The translations under genes were made by a program, and so were the position numbers. DNA of 64,000 bases from contig NZ_FZNL01000017.1 in NCBI RefSeq assembly GCF_900187965.1, positions 92,343 to 156,342 on the forward strand, given 5' to 3'. The DNA comes from Flavobacterium sp. ov086 (GTDB lineage Bacteria; Bacteroidota; Bacteroidia; Flavobacteriales; Flavobacteriaceae). How positions within the stretch are numbered: the first letter of the stretch is position 1; each line of letters opens with the position of its first letter. This document shows, piece by piece, positions 42,677-51,360 of this stretch. Under the pieces are notes generated by a model, which made no database searches, was not told the origin of the DNA, and worked only from the letters and a program-made list of their open reading frames with translations.

Positions 42677-42843
42677 CGTAAATCATTTTATTCCAACAAA
42701 TATAAATATTATTTATATTAATTCTAAATAAAAAATTCATAAAATATTGCAAAAAAATAATTTACCATATAACTAATCTAAGTTCATGTTAGACTACGCA
42801 ATTAGTATTAAATGAACTTATATAACTTATATCGTGAACCCGT

Positions 42844-43764
42844 TTAATTCAGCCATTTCTTTACATTGGATAGAAATTCATTTTGCTGGTCTACAAACAA
42901 ATAATGCGAGCAATTGTTTAATAAAGCAAAATGGTTTTCGCCAACTAAACTTTTAATAGACTTGATTTGTGCAGTCGAAAAAATGCCGTCTTCTTTGCCA
43001 TAAATAGCAAAAATGGAAACTCTTTTTGCTTTTATTTTATTTAAAGCAGGTCTGCTGTCAATATTGTTTTGTTTTTCATTTTTATAGAAAAGCAATGGAG
43101 CGCTTTTATTTCTAATATTCGTTTTATAAAATTCGCTCACTTCATAATCTGCATAGAGCTTTTTTGATGCTTCAGTTGGATTTGGCATTTTGAAATAACC
43201 ATTTTCACCAGCCAAATCATAACAAGCTTTTCTATATTCAGCTGAATTTTTATCTAATTTTTCAATAGAACTTATTTTCTTAAGTTCTTCAGGATTTAGA
43301 TTCTTAGTATATTTCTTAGTCAGGGAATTTAAAATATGATCGTACGTTTCCTGTTGCGAAAACAAAGCACCCGCCAAAACAAGTGCACTTACATTCTGCG
43401 AATATTTTTCGGTATAAAGAGTTGCTACCAAACCACCAAAACTATGACTCAAAAGTATCGCTTTACTTAAATGATACTCTTTATAAATTGCATTTAAATC
43501 CTGAAAAGCTTCCTGATACGTAAATTTTGCTTCCGGATCTGTAGATCTTCCCTCGCCTCTTCTATCATAAACAATGACATAAAATCCAAGATCAGCCAAT
43601 TTTTGAGCCGTGGTGCTTTCAAACAAAGTTGAATTTCCACTTGGACCGCCATGAATAAAAATGACAGCTTTGTCTTTTTCGTTTCCGTATGTTTTAATGT
43701 ATAGATTTTGTCCGTTTCCAAAAAAGGATATTATAAAAAAGAAAGGCAATAATATTTTTTTCAT
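42844..43764 (-). CDS. Secreted alpha/beta hydrolase, S33 peptidase-like
   Basis: A 306-aa hydrolase with a signal sequence (MKKILLPFFFIISFFGNGQ). HGGPSG at residues 39-44 is the oxyanion motif of prolyl-aminopeptidase-like (S33) enzymes. The nucleophile is Ser108 (LLSHSFGG). YGKEDGIF and NNCSHYLF supply Asp and His. It probably acts in the periplasm on a small ester or peptide. It stands apart from its neighbours. Confidence 0.9.
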   Translation of the reverse strand: MKKILLPFFFIISFFGNGQNLYIKTYGNEKDKAVIFIHGGPSGNSTLFESTTAQKLADLGFYVIVYDRRGEGRSTDPEAKFTYQEAFQDLNAIYKEYHLSKAILLSHSFGGLVATLYTEKYSQNVSALVLAGALFSQQETYDHILNSLTKKYTKNLNPEELKKISSIEKLDKNSAEYRKACYDLAGENGYFKMPNPTEASKKLYADYEVSEFYKTNIRNKSAPLLFYKNEKQNNIDSRPALNKIKAKRVSIFAIYGKEDGIFSTAQIKSIKSLVGENHFALLNNCSHYLFVDQQNEFLSNVKKWLN

Positions 43765-43803
43765 TATTCAGTATTTAGATATTGACTTTTAAAAACAGAA
43801 AAA

Positions 43804-44382
43804 TTACTTCATAAGTACAAAAAGAGTTGTGTCTTTCGCTACATCGTGATCTTCTTTAAGATCGTAATCTTTTAATATCAGGTGTATTTGTAAATAGTTT
43901 TCACGAAGTTGAACATCATTTTTTTTCAAATAAATATCTTCGGCGAAATTAAATTCTACCACTTTTTCTTCGAATAAAAACATCTTCTTTTTAATCACTT
44001 CATAATCACAACAACTGCCTAATAATCCTCCGGATTTTTTATTGATAAGAATTTCATTGTTTTCGAATCTCACGTCACTTGGCATAAATAAAAAAAGAAA
44101 AACTGATCCTAATATCGCTCCAAAAATTCCGTCTATTAACCAGCTCAAACCAATTATAATGGGAGAAAATATATATAATGAAAAATAAAAAGACAACTTA
44201 TTAAAAGGTTTTAGATATAAAAAAAACAATAGCATACCTGACGCATAAAGTAAGATTTTAAATATCAAAACTAAATTAGAAATTAAACTTAACCCAAAAA
44301 TAGTCTTGATAAAGAAATTAATCAATAAAAGAATTACTGATGCTAAATGTATTTTCAGGAATACTTTTTTCAGTTTTCTCAT
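43804..44382 (-). CDS. Membrane protein of unknown function
   Basis: A 192-aa protein with four or five hydrophobic helices in the first 110 residues, a Cys pair (GSCCDYEVIKKKMFLF) and a soluble C-terminal domain with strand-like pattern. I recognise no family. Its start overlaps the end of the MFS transporter gene by four bases, so it is co-translated with it and may be an accessory of that transporter or of recJ expression. Confidence 0.7.
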   Translation of the reverse strand: MRKLKKVFLKIHLASVILLLINFFIKTIFGLSLISNLVLIFKILLYASGMLLFFLYLKPFNKLSFYFSLYIFSPIIIGLSWLIDGIFGAILGSVFLFLFMPSDVRFENNEILINKKSGGLLGSCCDYEVIKKKMFLFEEKVVEFNFAEDIYLKKNDVQLRENYLQIHLILKDYDLKEDHDVAKDTTLFVLMK

Positions 44383-45671
44383 TCCATATTTTGGTGATCT
44401 TCCATATCTTTTCGAAGATCTAAATTTCTAAATGTAGGTGATTTGATTCCGAAACCTAAAACAGTCAAAAGTGTCATACTTCCTCCAAAAACTACCGAAG
44501 TTACTGTTCCCATTAATTTAGCCGTTAAACCACTTTCAAAAGCTCCTAATTCATTTGATGAACCTACGAACATTGAGTTTACAGCAGCAACACGGCCACG
44601 CATGTGATCAGGCGTTTTAAGTTGCAAAATTGTCTGGCGAATTACAACCGAAATTCCATCAGCAACTCCGCTTAAAAACAGAGCAACAACAGACAACCAG
44701 AAAATTGTAGAAACTCCGAACAATATAATACATAATCCGAAGATAAAAATCGCTGCTAAAAGTTTCATTCCCGCTTTTTCATACAACGGAACATAAGCCG
44801 AAACTAACATCGTAATAAAGGCTCCAATTGCCGGTGCAGCTCTCAGAACTCCAAAACCTTCGGGCCCAACTTTCAAAATATCCTGTGCAAAAACAGGTAA
44901 TAAAGCAACGGCTCCACCAAAAAGCACGGCAACCATATCCAGAGAAAGTACTCCTAAAATGGTTTTATTATTAAAGACAAATTTGATTCCTTCTTTTAAA
45001 CTCTCCATTACTGGTTCGCCAATTTTTGGATTCAGTATTGGTTTTTTCTCGATTTGCGACAGCGCAATTAAAGAGAAAACCGAAAATCCAACAACCAGAC
45101 ACATTGACCAGTGAACACCAATAAAATTGATTGAAAAACCTGCAACTGCAGGTCCTAAAACTGACCCAATCTGCCAAACAGAACTACTCCATGTTGCTGC
45201 ATTTGGATATGCTTTTTTAGGAACAATTAAAGATAAAAGAGAGAATATTGTTGGTCCAAGAAAAGCACGAACTAATCCGCCAAGGAAGACTAAAAAGTAA
45301 ATAGAATACAAGATAAGATCTGTAGACCAACCTCCAATAACTTTTGGCCAGGTCAATAAAAACAATCCAAAACTAATTACTGAAAACCCGAGAATACATT
45401 TTACCAATAATCCTTTTTTCTCGCGTTGATCAACCATATGCCCGGCAAATAATGCCATTGAAACTGCAGGAATAACCTCCATTAAACCAATAAGTCCTAA
45501 CGAAAGCGGATTTTTTGTTAAACTATAAACTTCCCATTCGATTACAATAAATTGCATTGACCAGGCAAAAACCATTGCAAAACGCAATAATAAAAAGACA
45601 TTAAATTCTCTATAACGCAATGCCTGATAAGGATCTTGCTTCTTTTCTTTATTCTTCATTTGTTCTGACAT
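44379..45671 (-). CDS. MFS transporter
   Basis: A 430-aa major facilitator with about 12 membrane helices. The signature loop between helices 2 and 3 is recognisable (GHMVDQREKKGLLV), and the later AAVNSMFVGSSNELGAFESG is typical of the DHA3-like / enterobactin-exporter-type subgroup. It likely exports a drug or siderophore-like compound; the substrate is not readable. Its start overlaps the recJ end by 23 bases and its end overlaps the next gene, which shows translational coupling in a three-gene operon. Confidence 0.92.
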   Translation of the reverse strand: MSEQMKNKEKKQDPYQALRYREFNVFLLLRFAMVFAWSMQFIVIEWEVYSLTKNPLSLGLIGLMEVIPAVSMALFAGHMVDQREKKGLLVKCILGFSVISFGLFLLTWPKVIGGWSTDLILYSIYFLVFLGGLVRAFLGPTIFSLLSLIVPKKAYPNAATWSSSVWQIGSVLGPAVAGFSINFIGVHWSMCLVVGFSVFSLIALSQIEKKPILNPKIGEPVMESLKEGIKFVFNNKTILGVLSLDMVAVLFGGAVALLPVFAQDILKVGPEGFGVLRAAPAIGAFITMLVSAYVPLYEKAGMKLLAAIFIFGLCIILFGVSTIFWLSVVALFLSGVADGISVVIRQTILQLKTPDHMRGRVAAVNSMFVGSSNELGAFESGLTAKLMGTVTSVVFGGSMTLLTVLGFGIKSPTFRNLDLRKDMEDHQNME

Positions 45672-47349
45672 CTTTTAGCATAAGTTGAGTCGAAACGGTT
45701 CCGTTCCACTCATTTTCAGCCAGTGAATAAGCCAACTGAAAAGGATTTTGATTTTTTGTAATGCTTAATTTTTTCCCAAGTCCAAAACCTATTGCAGCAA
45801 TTCCATCTGAATTATACTGCTTTACGAAAAGTCTTAAATGCTCTTCATCGGCTCCTAAAGTTTTGGCGTAACCTGTGTCTTTTACATTTTTGGTCATAAA
45901 AACAGGCGTCATATTCAAAGGCCCAAAAGGTTCGAATTGTTTTAAAATCCGAATAAATTTTGGGGTAATATCAGTAAAGTCTATTTCGGCATCGACCTCA
46001 ATTTCAGGAGTTCGCATTTCGGGTAAAATAGTTTCCTGCACTTGTTTTTCAAAAGCGTCTTTAAAGGTTTCATAGTTTTCGGCTTTCAATGTCATTCCTG
46101 CTGCATACATATGTCCTCCAAATTGTTCTAAATGTTCAGAACAGGCATCGAGTGCATTATAAACATCAAATCCTTTTACGGATCTTGCAGAAGCGGCATA
46201 TTTGTCGCCACTTTTAGTAAAGACTAAAGTTGGGCGATAATAGGTTTCAATAAGTCTTGAAGCCACAATTCCGATTACTCCTTTGTGCCAGTCTTCCTGA
46301 AAAACAACTGTCGAAAATCGATCTTCTTCGTTGTTTTCTATAATTTGCTGAAAAGCTTCTTTAGTAATTTGTTTGTCCAAGTCTTTACGATCTGAATTGT
46401 ATTGTTCAATTTCTGAAGCAAATTGTTGTGCTTGCTCAAAATTAAATTCCGTCAACAGTTCCACCGCATGATTACCATGTTTGATTCTTCCGGCAGCATT
46501 AATTCTTGGCGAAACAATAAAAACAACATCTGTAATATCTAATGTTTTCTTTTTAACCTGATGAACTAAGGCTTTTATTCCAGGTCTCGGATCTGAGTTG
46601 ATAACTTGCAATCCATAATAAGCCAAAATCCTGTTTTCTCCTGTAATCGGAACAATATCCGCCGCAATTGCCGTAGCAACTAAATCCAGATAAGGAACAA
46701 AATCCTGAATCGTCTCACCTCTGTTTGTTCCCAGAGCCTGAATCAGTTTAAAACCAACTCCGCAACCACACAATTCATCATAAGGATACGAACAATCTTC
46801 TCTTTTTGGGTCTAAAATTGCAACCGCATCCGGCAAAAATTCCCCGGGTCTGTGGTGATCGCAAATAATAAAGTCGATGTTTTTTTCTTTCGCGTAAGCG
46901 ATATGATCTATGGATTTAATACCACAATCTAGCGCTATGATTAATGAAAATCCGTTATCATCAGCAAAGTCAATTCCCTTAAAAGAAATTCCGTAACCTT
47001 CGGCATAACGATCCGGAATATAAGTCGCAATATTTGGATAATGCGATTTTAAATAGGCAGAAACCAATGAGACAGCCGTAGTTCCATCAACATCATAATC
47101 ACCAAAAACAAGAATGTTTTCCTGATTTTCAATTGCCAATTCGATTCTAGCAACAGCTTTATCCATGTCTTTCATCAAGAATGGATCATGGAGATGTTCT
47201 AATGAAGGACGAAAGAAATTCTTGGCATCTTCAAAAGTTTCAATGCCACGCTGAATCAAAAGTGTTGCTACAAAATCTTCTACATTTAAGGCTTGCGCCA
47301 AATGTTTGATTTTATCTTCAGAAGGTTTTGGTTTTAAGGTCCAACGCAT
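45649..47349 (-). CDS. recJ: Single-stranded-DNA-specific exonuclease RecJ
   Basis: A 566-aa DHH-family 5'-3' exonuclease acting in recombination and mismatch repair. The active-site motifs appear in order: VFGDYDVDGTTAVSL, DCGIKSIDH, ICDHHRPG (the DHH motif), LDLVATAIAADIVP and GRIKHG, followed by the DHHA1 domain (RSVKGFDVYNALDACSEHLEQFGGHMYAAG) and an OB-fold C-terminus. The length matches bacterial RecJ. It leads the operon with the MFS transporter. Confidence 0.96.
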   Translation of the reverse strand: MRWTLKPKPSEDKIKHLAQALNVEDFVATLLIQRGIETFEDAKNFFRPSLEHLHDPFLMKDMDKAVARIELAIENQENILVFGDYDVDGTTAVSLVSAYLKSHYPNIATYIPDRYAEGYGISFKGIDFADDNGFSLIIALDCGIKSIDHIAYAKEKNIDFIICDHHRPGEFLPDAVAILDPKREDCSYPYDELCGCGVGFKLIQALGTNRGETIQDFVPYLDLVATAIAADIVPITGENRILAYYGLQVINSDPRPGIKALVHQVKKKTLDITDVVFIVSPRINAAGRIKHGNHAVELLTEFNFEQAQQFASEIEQYNSDRKDLDKQITKEAFQQIIENNEEDRFSTVVFQEDWHKGVIGIVASRLIETYYRPTLVFTKSGDKYAASARSVKGFDVYNALDACSEHLEQFGGHMYAAGMTLKAENYETFKDAFEKQVQETILPEMRTPEIEVDAEIDFTDITPKFIRILKQFEPFGPLNMTPVFMTKNVKDTGYAKTLGADEEHLRLFVKQYNSDGIAAIGFGLGKKLSITKNQNPFQLAYSLAENEWNGTVSTQLMLKDVRTNEE

Positions 47350-47517
47350 TTTTTATTGTAGATTTTTGATTTTAGATCTTAGATTTAGAAATCTGAAATC
47401 GTTTAATCTGTGGCAAAATATTCGGTTTTTAACTTTGTCAAAGTTTCAAACTTTGACAAAGCTTTTTAGAGCAGAAAGGAGACTCCAGAAAATCTAAAAT
47501 CTACATTCTAAAATCTA
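47350..47517. repeat. Nested inverted repeats between HopJ and recJ
   Basis: A perfect 14-bp inverted repeat CTTTGTCAAAGTTT-C-AAACTTTGACAAAG (47433-47461) is nested inside longer imperfect arms made of GATTTTAGAT-type motifs (near 47355 and 47500). It probably forms a long RNA hairpin that terminates the HopJ transcript; no gene is present. Confidence 0.75.
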
Positions 47518-47520
47518 AAA

Positions 47521-47865
47521 TTATTTTATATCCAAAGCACTTCCTTCAAACTGAATTCCATCCCAACCTAAGTTGATGAAGTTTCTAATGTTTTGATGGT
47601 TTGTTCCGTTTGGATCTCCTAAAACTTCTTCAAAATAAAAAGCTCCAAAACACGCTAAAGTTTCTTCTTTGCTCAAGTTTTGCAATTTTGCGAAAGAAAA
47701 CAATTTGCAAGAACCTGAGTTTTCTCCTGCTGCATTATGTTGTGTTCCGTTTTGGAAAGCAGTTGGAGTAAAGTTGTAATTTTCCTCAATTACAGCAATA
47801 GTTTCAGGAAATGTTATTTGAGTTGGAGTTTGTTTTACTTTTTCTAAAAAGGCTTGTATGCTCAT
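47521..47865 (-). CDS. HopJ type III effector family protein
   Basis: A 114-aa protein with the conserved core YNFTPTAFQNG ... AGENSGSCKLFSFA ... LACFGAFYFEEVLGDPNGTNHQNIRNFI. This family carries the HopJ name from a Pseudomonas effector but is widespread in free-living bacteria with no type III system, and none is visible here. Its real role is unknown; a housekeeping cytoplasmic function is more likely than secretion. Confidence 0.88.
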   Translation of the reverse strand: MSIQAFLEKVKQTPTQITFPETIAVIEENYNFTPTAFQNGTQHNAAGENSGSCKLFSFAKLQNLSKEETLACFGAFYFEEVLGDPNGTNHQNIRNFINLGWDGIQFEGSALDIK

Positions 47866-47884
47866 GATTATAGTTTATTGTTTT

Positions 47885-47966
47885 TGCCACGAATTTCACT
47901 AATTGAACACGAATTTTTAATTTATGTGAGCTCTAATTCGGGAAATTAGTGAAATTCGTGGCGAAA
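47885..47966. repeat. GCCACGAATTTCACTAATT inverted repeat
   Basis: GCCACGAATTTCACTAATT near 47886 pairs with AATTAGTGAAATTCGTGGC near 47945. This perfect long inverted repeat belongs to the dispersed TTCGTGG family and lies between rsmI and the HopJ gene. Confidence 0.85.
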
Positions 47967-47967
47967 A

Positions 47968-48699
47968 TTATTCTTCTTCTTTTTCTTCTTCATCCTTCGA
48001 AAACTTACTTTTCTTAGGTTCTTTTATTATTGTTTTTCCGGCAACAACTACAACTATTTCGCCGCGTGGTGCTGTTTTTTCGAAATGAGTTAATACTTCT
48101 CTTGCGGTTCCACGAACATTTTCTTCGTGCAGTTTTGATAATTCTCTTGAAACGCAAACTTGTCTGTCTTCTCCAAAATACTGTATAAACTCAGCTAAAG
48201 TCTTAACGAGTTTATGAGGAGAAACGTATAAAATCATTGTTCGGGTTTCTTCGGCTAAAGCCAAAAATCGAGTTTGACGCCCTTTTTTATCAGGCAGAAA
48301 ACCTTCAAAAACAAACTTGTCATTTGGTAATCCGCTGTTTACTAAAGCGGGCACAAAAGCTGTGGCTCCAGGTAAACATTCAACTTCAATTTTATTTTCG
48401 ACACAAGCGCGCGTCAATAAAAAACCGGGATCTGAGATCGCCGGAGTTCCAGCATCCGAAATTAAAGCGATATTCTCACCGGCTTTCAAACGTGCAATTA
48501 AATTCTCGGTTGTTTTATGTTCGTTGTGCATATGATGGCTGTGCATGTGCGTGCCAATTTCAAAATGCTTCAACAATTTCCCACTCGTTCTGGTATCTTC
48601 AGCAAGGATCAAATCGACTTCTTTCAGAATCCGAATAGCACGAAAAGTCATGTCTTCAAGATTGCCAATTGGCGTTGGAACGATATATAATTTAGACAT
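47968..48699 (-). CDS. rsmI: 16S rRNA (cytidine1402-2'-O)-methyltransferase
   Basis: A 243-aa SAM-dependent methyltransferase of the tetrapyrrole-methylase fold. LYIVPTPIGNLEDMTFRAI, ILAEDTRTSGKLLKHF, ALISDAGTPAISDPGFLL, PGATAFVPALVNSGLP and FEGFLPDKKGRQ are the family signatures. It 2'-O-methylates C1402 of 16S rRNA. The extreme C-terminus has an acidic/Lys tail (KSKFSKDEEEKEEE) beyond the usual end. The gap upstream (48700-48824) holds another imperfect inverted repeat of the TTCGTG type. Confidence 0.95.
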   Translation of the reverse strand: MSKLYIVPTPIGNLEDMTFRAIRILKEVDLILAEDTRTSGKLLKHFEIGTHMHSHHMHNEHKTTENLIARLKAGENIALISDAGTPAISDPGFLLTRACVENKIEVECLPGATAFVPALVNSGLPNDKFVFEGFLPDKKGRQTRFLALAEETRTMILYVSPHKLVKTLAEFIQYFGEDRQVCVSRELSKLHEENVRGTAREVLTHFEKTAPRGEIVVVVAGKTIIKEPKKSKFSKDEEEKEEE

Positions 48700-48824
48700 A
48701 ATTAAATTTAAATTAAGATAACACAGATTTCACTAATTAGCACGAATTCTGTTTGTTTAAAAATTGCACAAACTAATAATTATTAAAATTATTTTTAATT
48801 CGTGTAAATCTGTGAAATTCGTGT

Positions 48825-49868
48825 TTACGCGAATTTCTTCTCGATAATTCCCAGGAAACGTTCTGCATAATCGTCTTTTCCTTCCCAATTATTATAGTCC
48901 GGTTTTACCATGTTCTCGATAAATTCCTGAGCTTCGCTGTAAGTATCAAAAGTCAATAATTGATTTAGAACGCGGCTGTAATCTTCAGAACTGTTTCCGA
49001 AAAGATTTTTAGTGAATGCAATTCGGTCATTTAAATCAATATGAAAACCTTTTGCCAATTTTTCGTTCAAAGTAACAGGCTTTGGTTCAACAGGAGTTTC
49101 TAAAACGGCTGTTTCTACAATTTTATTCTCTTTGAACTCACTGATCGACGGAGCTGGAGAAACAGCTTCGAAACTATCTACTTTTACAAATTCAGCATCT
49201 GCATAATTGATTCCAAAATCTTCAAACAAAATCGAAACAGGTTCTGCTTTTGTCGAAGTTTCTATCTTCTCTTCTATTTTATCTTCTATTTTTTCCTCTT
49301 CTCTATCTAACTCAAAAGCGGGAATAAAACTAGGAATTGGTTTTGAATCACTGATTGTTGTAAATGAAATTTCTTCAAAAAGTGCTTTAGTTTCTTCTAC
49401 AGGTTCAGTTTCTTTAATTGCTTCAAATTCCTCTACTTTTTCAACAACAGGTTCTTCAATAATTTCTTCATCCTGTTCCAGAATTGTTTCATCAAGAGTT
49501 TCGGCAACAACTTCTTCAATCGGTTCAGGAGTTATTTTTTCCGTAGTTTCGGCAACTACTTCTTCAACAATTACTGGTTTCGGAGTTTCTTCCACCGCAA
49601 TTACTTCGGCAACAACTGGAGTTTCAATTACAACCTCAGCCGGAACTTCTGCTTCTTTTTCGAAGATCGTTTCAACTTCAGCAGTAATTTCACTGTGACT
49701 GATTGTTGGTTTTACAGTATCAAAGTTTTCGTCTACAAACTTCAATACCGCTAATTTTTCATATAATTTCTGCGTTTCAAGATACAATTGATTGATATCG
49801 GATTTGTTTTTAAGCTTTAAAATTCGATGTGCAATGCTGATTAAATCGGCTTCCAATTTTTTTTTCAT
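48825..49868 (-). CDS. Acidic low-complexity protein, unknown function
   Basis: A 347-aa cytoplasmic protein with two ordered ends. The N-terminal 60 residues are helical (LEADLISIAHRILKLKNKSDINQLYLETQKLYEKL), and the last 90 form a second ordered region (LNDRIAFTKNLFGNSSEDYSRVLNQLLTF). Between them lie about 180 residues of Glu/Val/Pro-rich disordered repeats (EEVVAET, EEIIEEPVVEKVEE). Related proteins occur in other flavobacteria as far as I recall. The linker suggests a scaffold or interaction protein. Confidence 0.8.
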   Translation of the reverse strand: MKKKLEADLISIAHRILKLKNKSDINQLYLETQKLYEKLAVLKFVDENFDTVKPTISHSEITAEVETIFEKEAEVPAEVVIETPVVAEVIAVEETPKPVIVEEVVAETTEKITPEPIEEVVAETLDETILEQDEEIIEEPVVEKVEEFEAIKETEPVEETKALFEEISFTTISDSKPIPSFIPAFELDREEEKIEDKIEEKIETSTKAEPVSILFEDFGINYADAEFVKVDSFEAVSPAPSISEFKENKIVETAVLETPVEPKPVTLNEKLAKGFHIDLNDRIAFTKNLFGNSSEDYSRVLNQLLTFDTYSEAQEFIENMVKPDYNNWEGKDDYAERFLGIIEKKFA

Positions 49869-50006
49869 AACTGTTGAAATTATAGTGAATAGGGTATTTT
49901 AGTATATTTTGTAATCTAATGCTTTTATTCTTGTGGAAAATTCGCAGAACAATTTTTTATTTCTGTTAATAAGCGTTTGCGAATCTCCGATTTGATAAAA
50001 ATTTTC

Positions 50007-50014
50007 TACTTTTG
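50007..50014 (+). promoter_or_regulatory. tdk -7 promoter box (TACTTTTG)
   Basis: An exact TAnnTTTG box 90 bases upstream of ATG 50105. A candidate start at 50012 falls inside this box, so it is rejected. Confidence 0.55.
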
Positions 50015-50104
50015 AAAAAACGTAAAACATCAAAATTTTACGTCAATTTATTACCAGTACAAAGTAATAAAAACTATTCATTTTTAAAGGTAGAAAAATA
50101 CAAA

Positions 50105-50695
50105 ATGTTTCTCGAAAATACAGTAAATCACAAAGAACAATTTGGTTGGATTGAAGTTATTTGTGGATCAATGTTTTCGGGTAAAACCGAGGAGTTAATC
50201 CGCAGATTAAAACGCGCCCAATTTGCCAAACAAAGAGTCGAAATTTTTAAACCCGCTATTGATACCCGCTATCATGACGAAATGGTCGTTTCTCATGATG
50301 CCAACGAAATTCGTTCAACTCCGGTTCCCGCCGCTGCCAATATTGCTATCTTAGCACAAGGCTGCGATGTTATTGGTATTGACGAAGCCCAGTTTTTTGA
50401 TGATGAAATCGTTACCGTTTGTAATGATCTTGCAAATCAGGGAATTCGTGTGATAGTTGCCGGACTTGATATGGATTTTAAAGGAAATCCTTTTGGACCA
50501 ATGCCTGCACTTATGGCTACAGCCGAATATGTAACAAAAGTTCACGCCGTTTGTACCAGAACAGGAAATCTTGCCAACTATAGTTTTCGTAAAACAGATA
50601 ACGACAAATTAGTAATGCTGGGTGAAACCGAAGAATATGAACCCCTAAGTCGTGCTGCATATTATAATGCCATGAAAAAGATTCAGGATAAATAA
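50105..50695 (+). CDS. tdk: Thymidine kinase
   Basis: A 196-aa type II thymidine kinase of the salvage pathway. The P-loop CGSMFSGKTEEL, the Walker B-like VIGIDEAQFFDD and VAGLDMDFKGNPFGP are clear. The zinc-binding lasso is altered: the usual CxxC is CTRT (HAVCTRTGNLANYSFRK), and the second Cys pair near EEYEPLSRAAY is absent. ATG 50105 (MFLENTVNHKEQFG) is used rather than an upstream TTG. The next gene follows after 31 bases. Confidence 0.95.
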   Translation: MFLENTVNHKEQFGWIEVICGSMFSGKTEELIRRLKRAQFAKQRVEIFKPAIDTRYHDEMVVSHDANEIRSTPVPAAANIAILAQGCDVIGIDEAQFFDDEIVTVCNDLANQGIRVIVAGLDMDFKGNPFGPMPALMATAEYVTKVHAVCTRTGNLANYSFRKTDNDKLVMLGETEEYEPLSRAAYYNAMKKIQDK

Positions 50696-50726
50696 TTTTT
50701 TTTCTTTCTAATAAAACAATCTACAA

Positions 50727-51155
50727 ATGCAGAAACCTACAACAAAAAAGAATTTAATTATTTTAGTAATAAGTGCAATTGTAGCATTATCGTTAGTTTT
50801 AGTCTTATATTATTCTTTTAAAGAACCTGTCACTGACAAAGAAATGGTGGAATTGGTTGAAAAGTACAATCAAAATTGCCCTTTAGTCATTCAGGAAGGA
50901 ATTCGTCTGGACAATGTTACTTTGCCAAAAGACAAAGTTGTTCAGTACAATTTAACCTTATTAAATGTCGAAAAAGAGAGCGCAGAAATTGAAACGATAA
51001 AGAAAAACATTGGAGAAAGTCTTCTTAGCACCGTTAAAGCAAATCCAGGACTTCAGACATTTCGTGACAACGATTTTACTTTGATTTATAACTACGATGA
51101 TAAAAAAGAAAATTATCTGTTTGAAATTACAATTACTCCGGAACAATATAAATAA
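50727..51155 (+). CDS. Single-pass membrane protein, unknown function
   Basis: A 142-aa protein with one membrane helix at about residues 9-28 (LIILVISAIVALSLVLVLYY) and a periplasmic domain of 110 residues with alternating strands and helix (VVQYNLTLLNVE, FTLIYNYDDKKENYLFEITI). There is no lipobox. I recognise no family. It lies 31 bases downstream of tdk and probably shares its transcript; a good terminator follows. Confidence 0.75.
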   Translation: MQKPTTKKNLIILVISAIVALSLVLVLYYSFKEPVTDKEMVELVEKYNQNCPLVIQEGIRLDNVTLPKDKVVQYNLTLLNVEKESAEIETIKKNIGESLLSTVKANPGLQTFRDNDFTLIYNYDDKKENYLFEITITPEQYK

Positions 51156-51178
51156 TTAGAAATTCTATTATAAAACAA

Positions 51179-51210
51179 AACCCGACAGATTTTGAATTTG
51201 TCGGGTTTCT
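51179..51210 (+). terminator. Rho-independent terminator
   Basis: A 9-bp stem (AACCCGACA / TGTCGGGTT) with an 11-nt loop and a T-rich tail follows the membrane-protein gene. Confidence 0.85.
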
Positions 51211-51234
51211 TGTTTTTATGCAATTATATCTTTT

Positions 51235-51340
51235 AAACTGGACTGAAGTCCAGCTCTACAATATAAATTGTTCCTTTGGAACTATTTAAAGAGCCTTCGG
51301 CTCGATGTGTATTGTAGGGCCGGATTTTAATCCGGTTTAA
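51235..51340. repeat. Two head-to-head copies of the two-hairpin repeat
   Basis: Minus-strand copy 51235-51283: AGTTCC-AAA-GGAACA hairpin, core ATTGTAG, hairpin CTGGACTTCAGTCCAG. Plus-strand copy 51289-51340: GAGCC-TTC-GGCTC hairpin, core ATTGTAG, hairpin GCCGGATT-TTAATCCGG. The stems differ in sequence but keep pairing, as does the copy at 23851. Confidence 0.8.
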
Positions 51341-51360
51341 TTACGATTATAACAATTATG

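Noticed and set aside
49207..49698. A 163-codon plus-strand frame rich in Ser/Thr
   Set aside because: It is the mirror of the Glu/Val-rich linker of the acidic protein on the other strand; base composition explains the openness.
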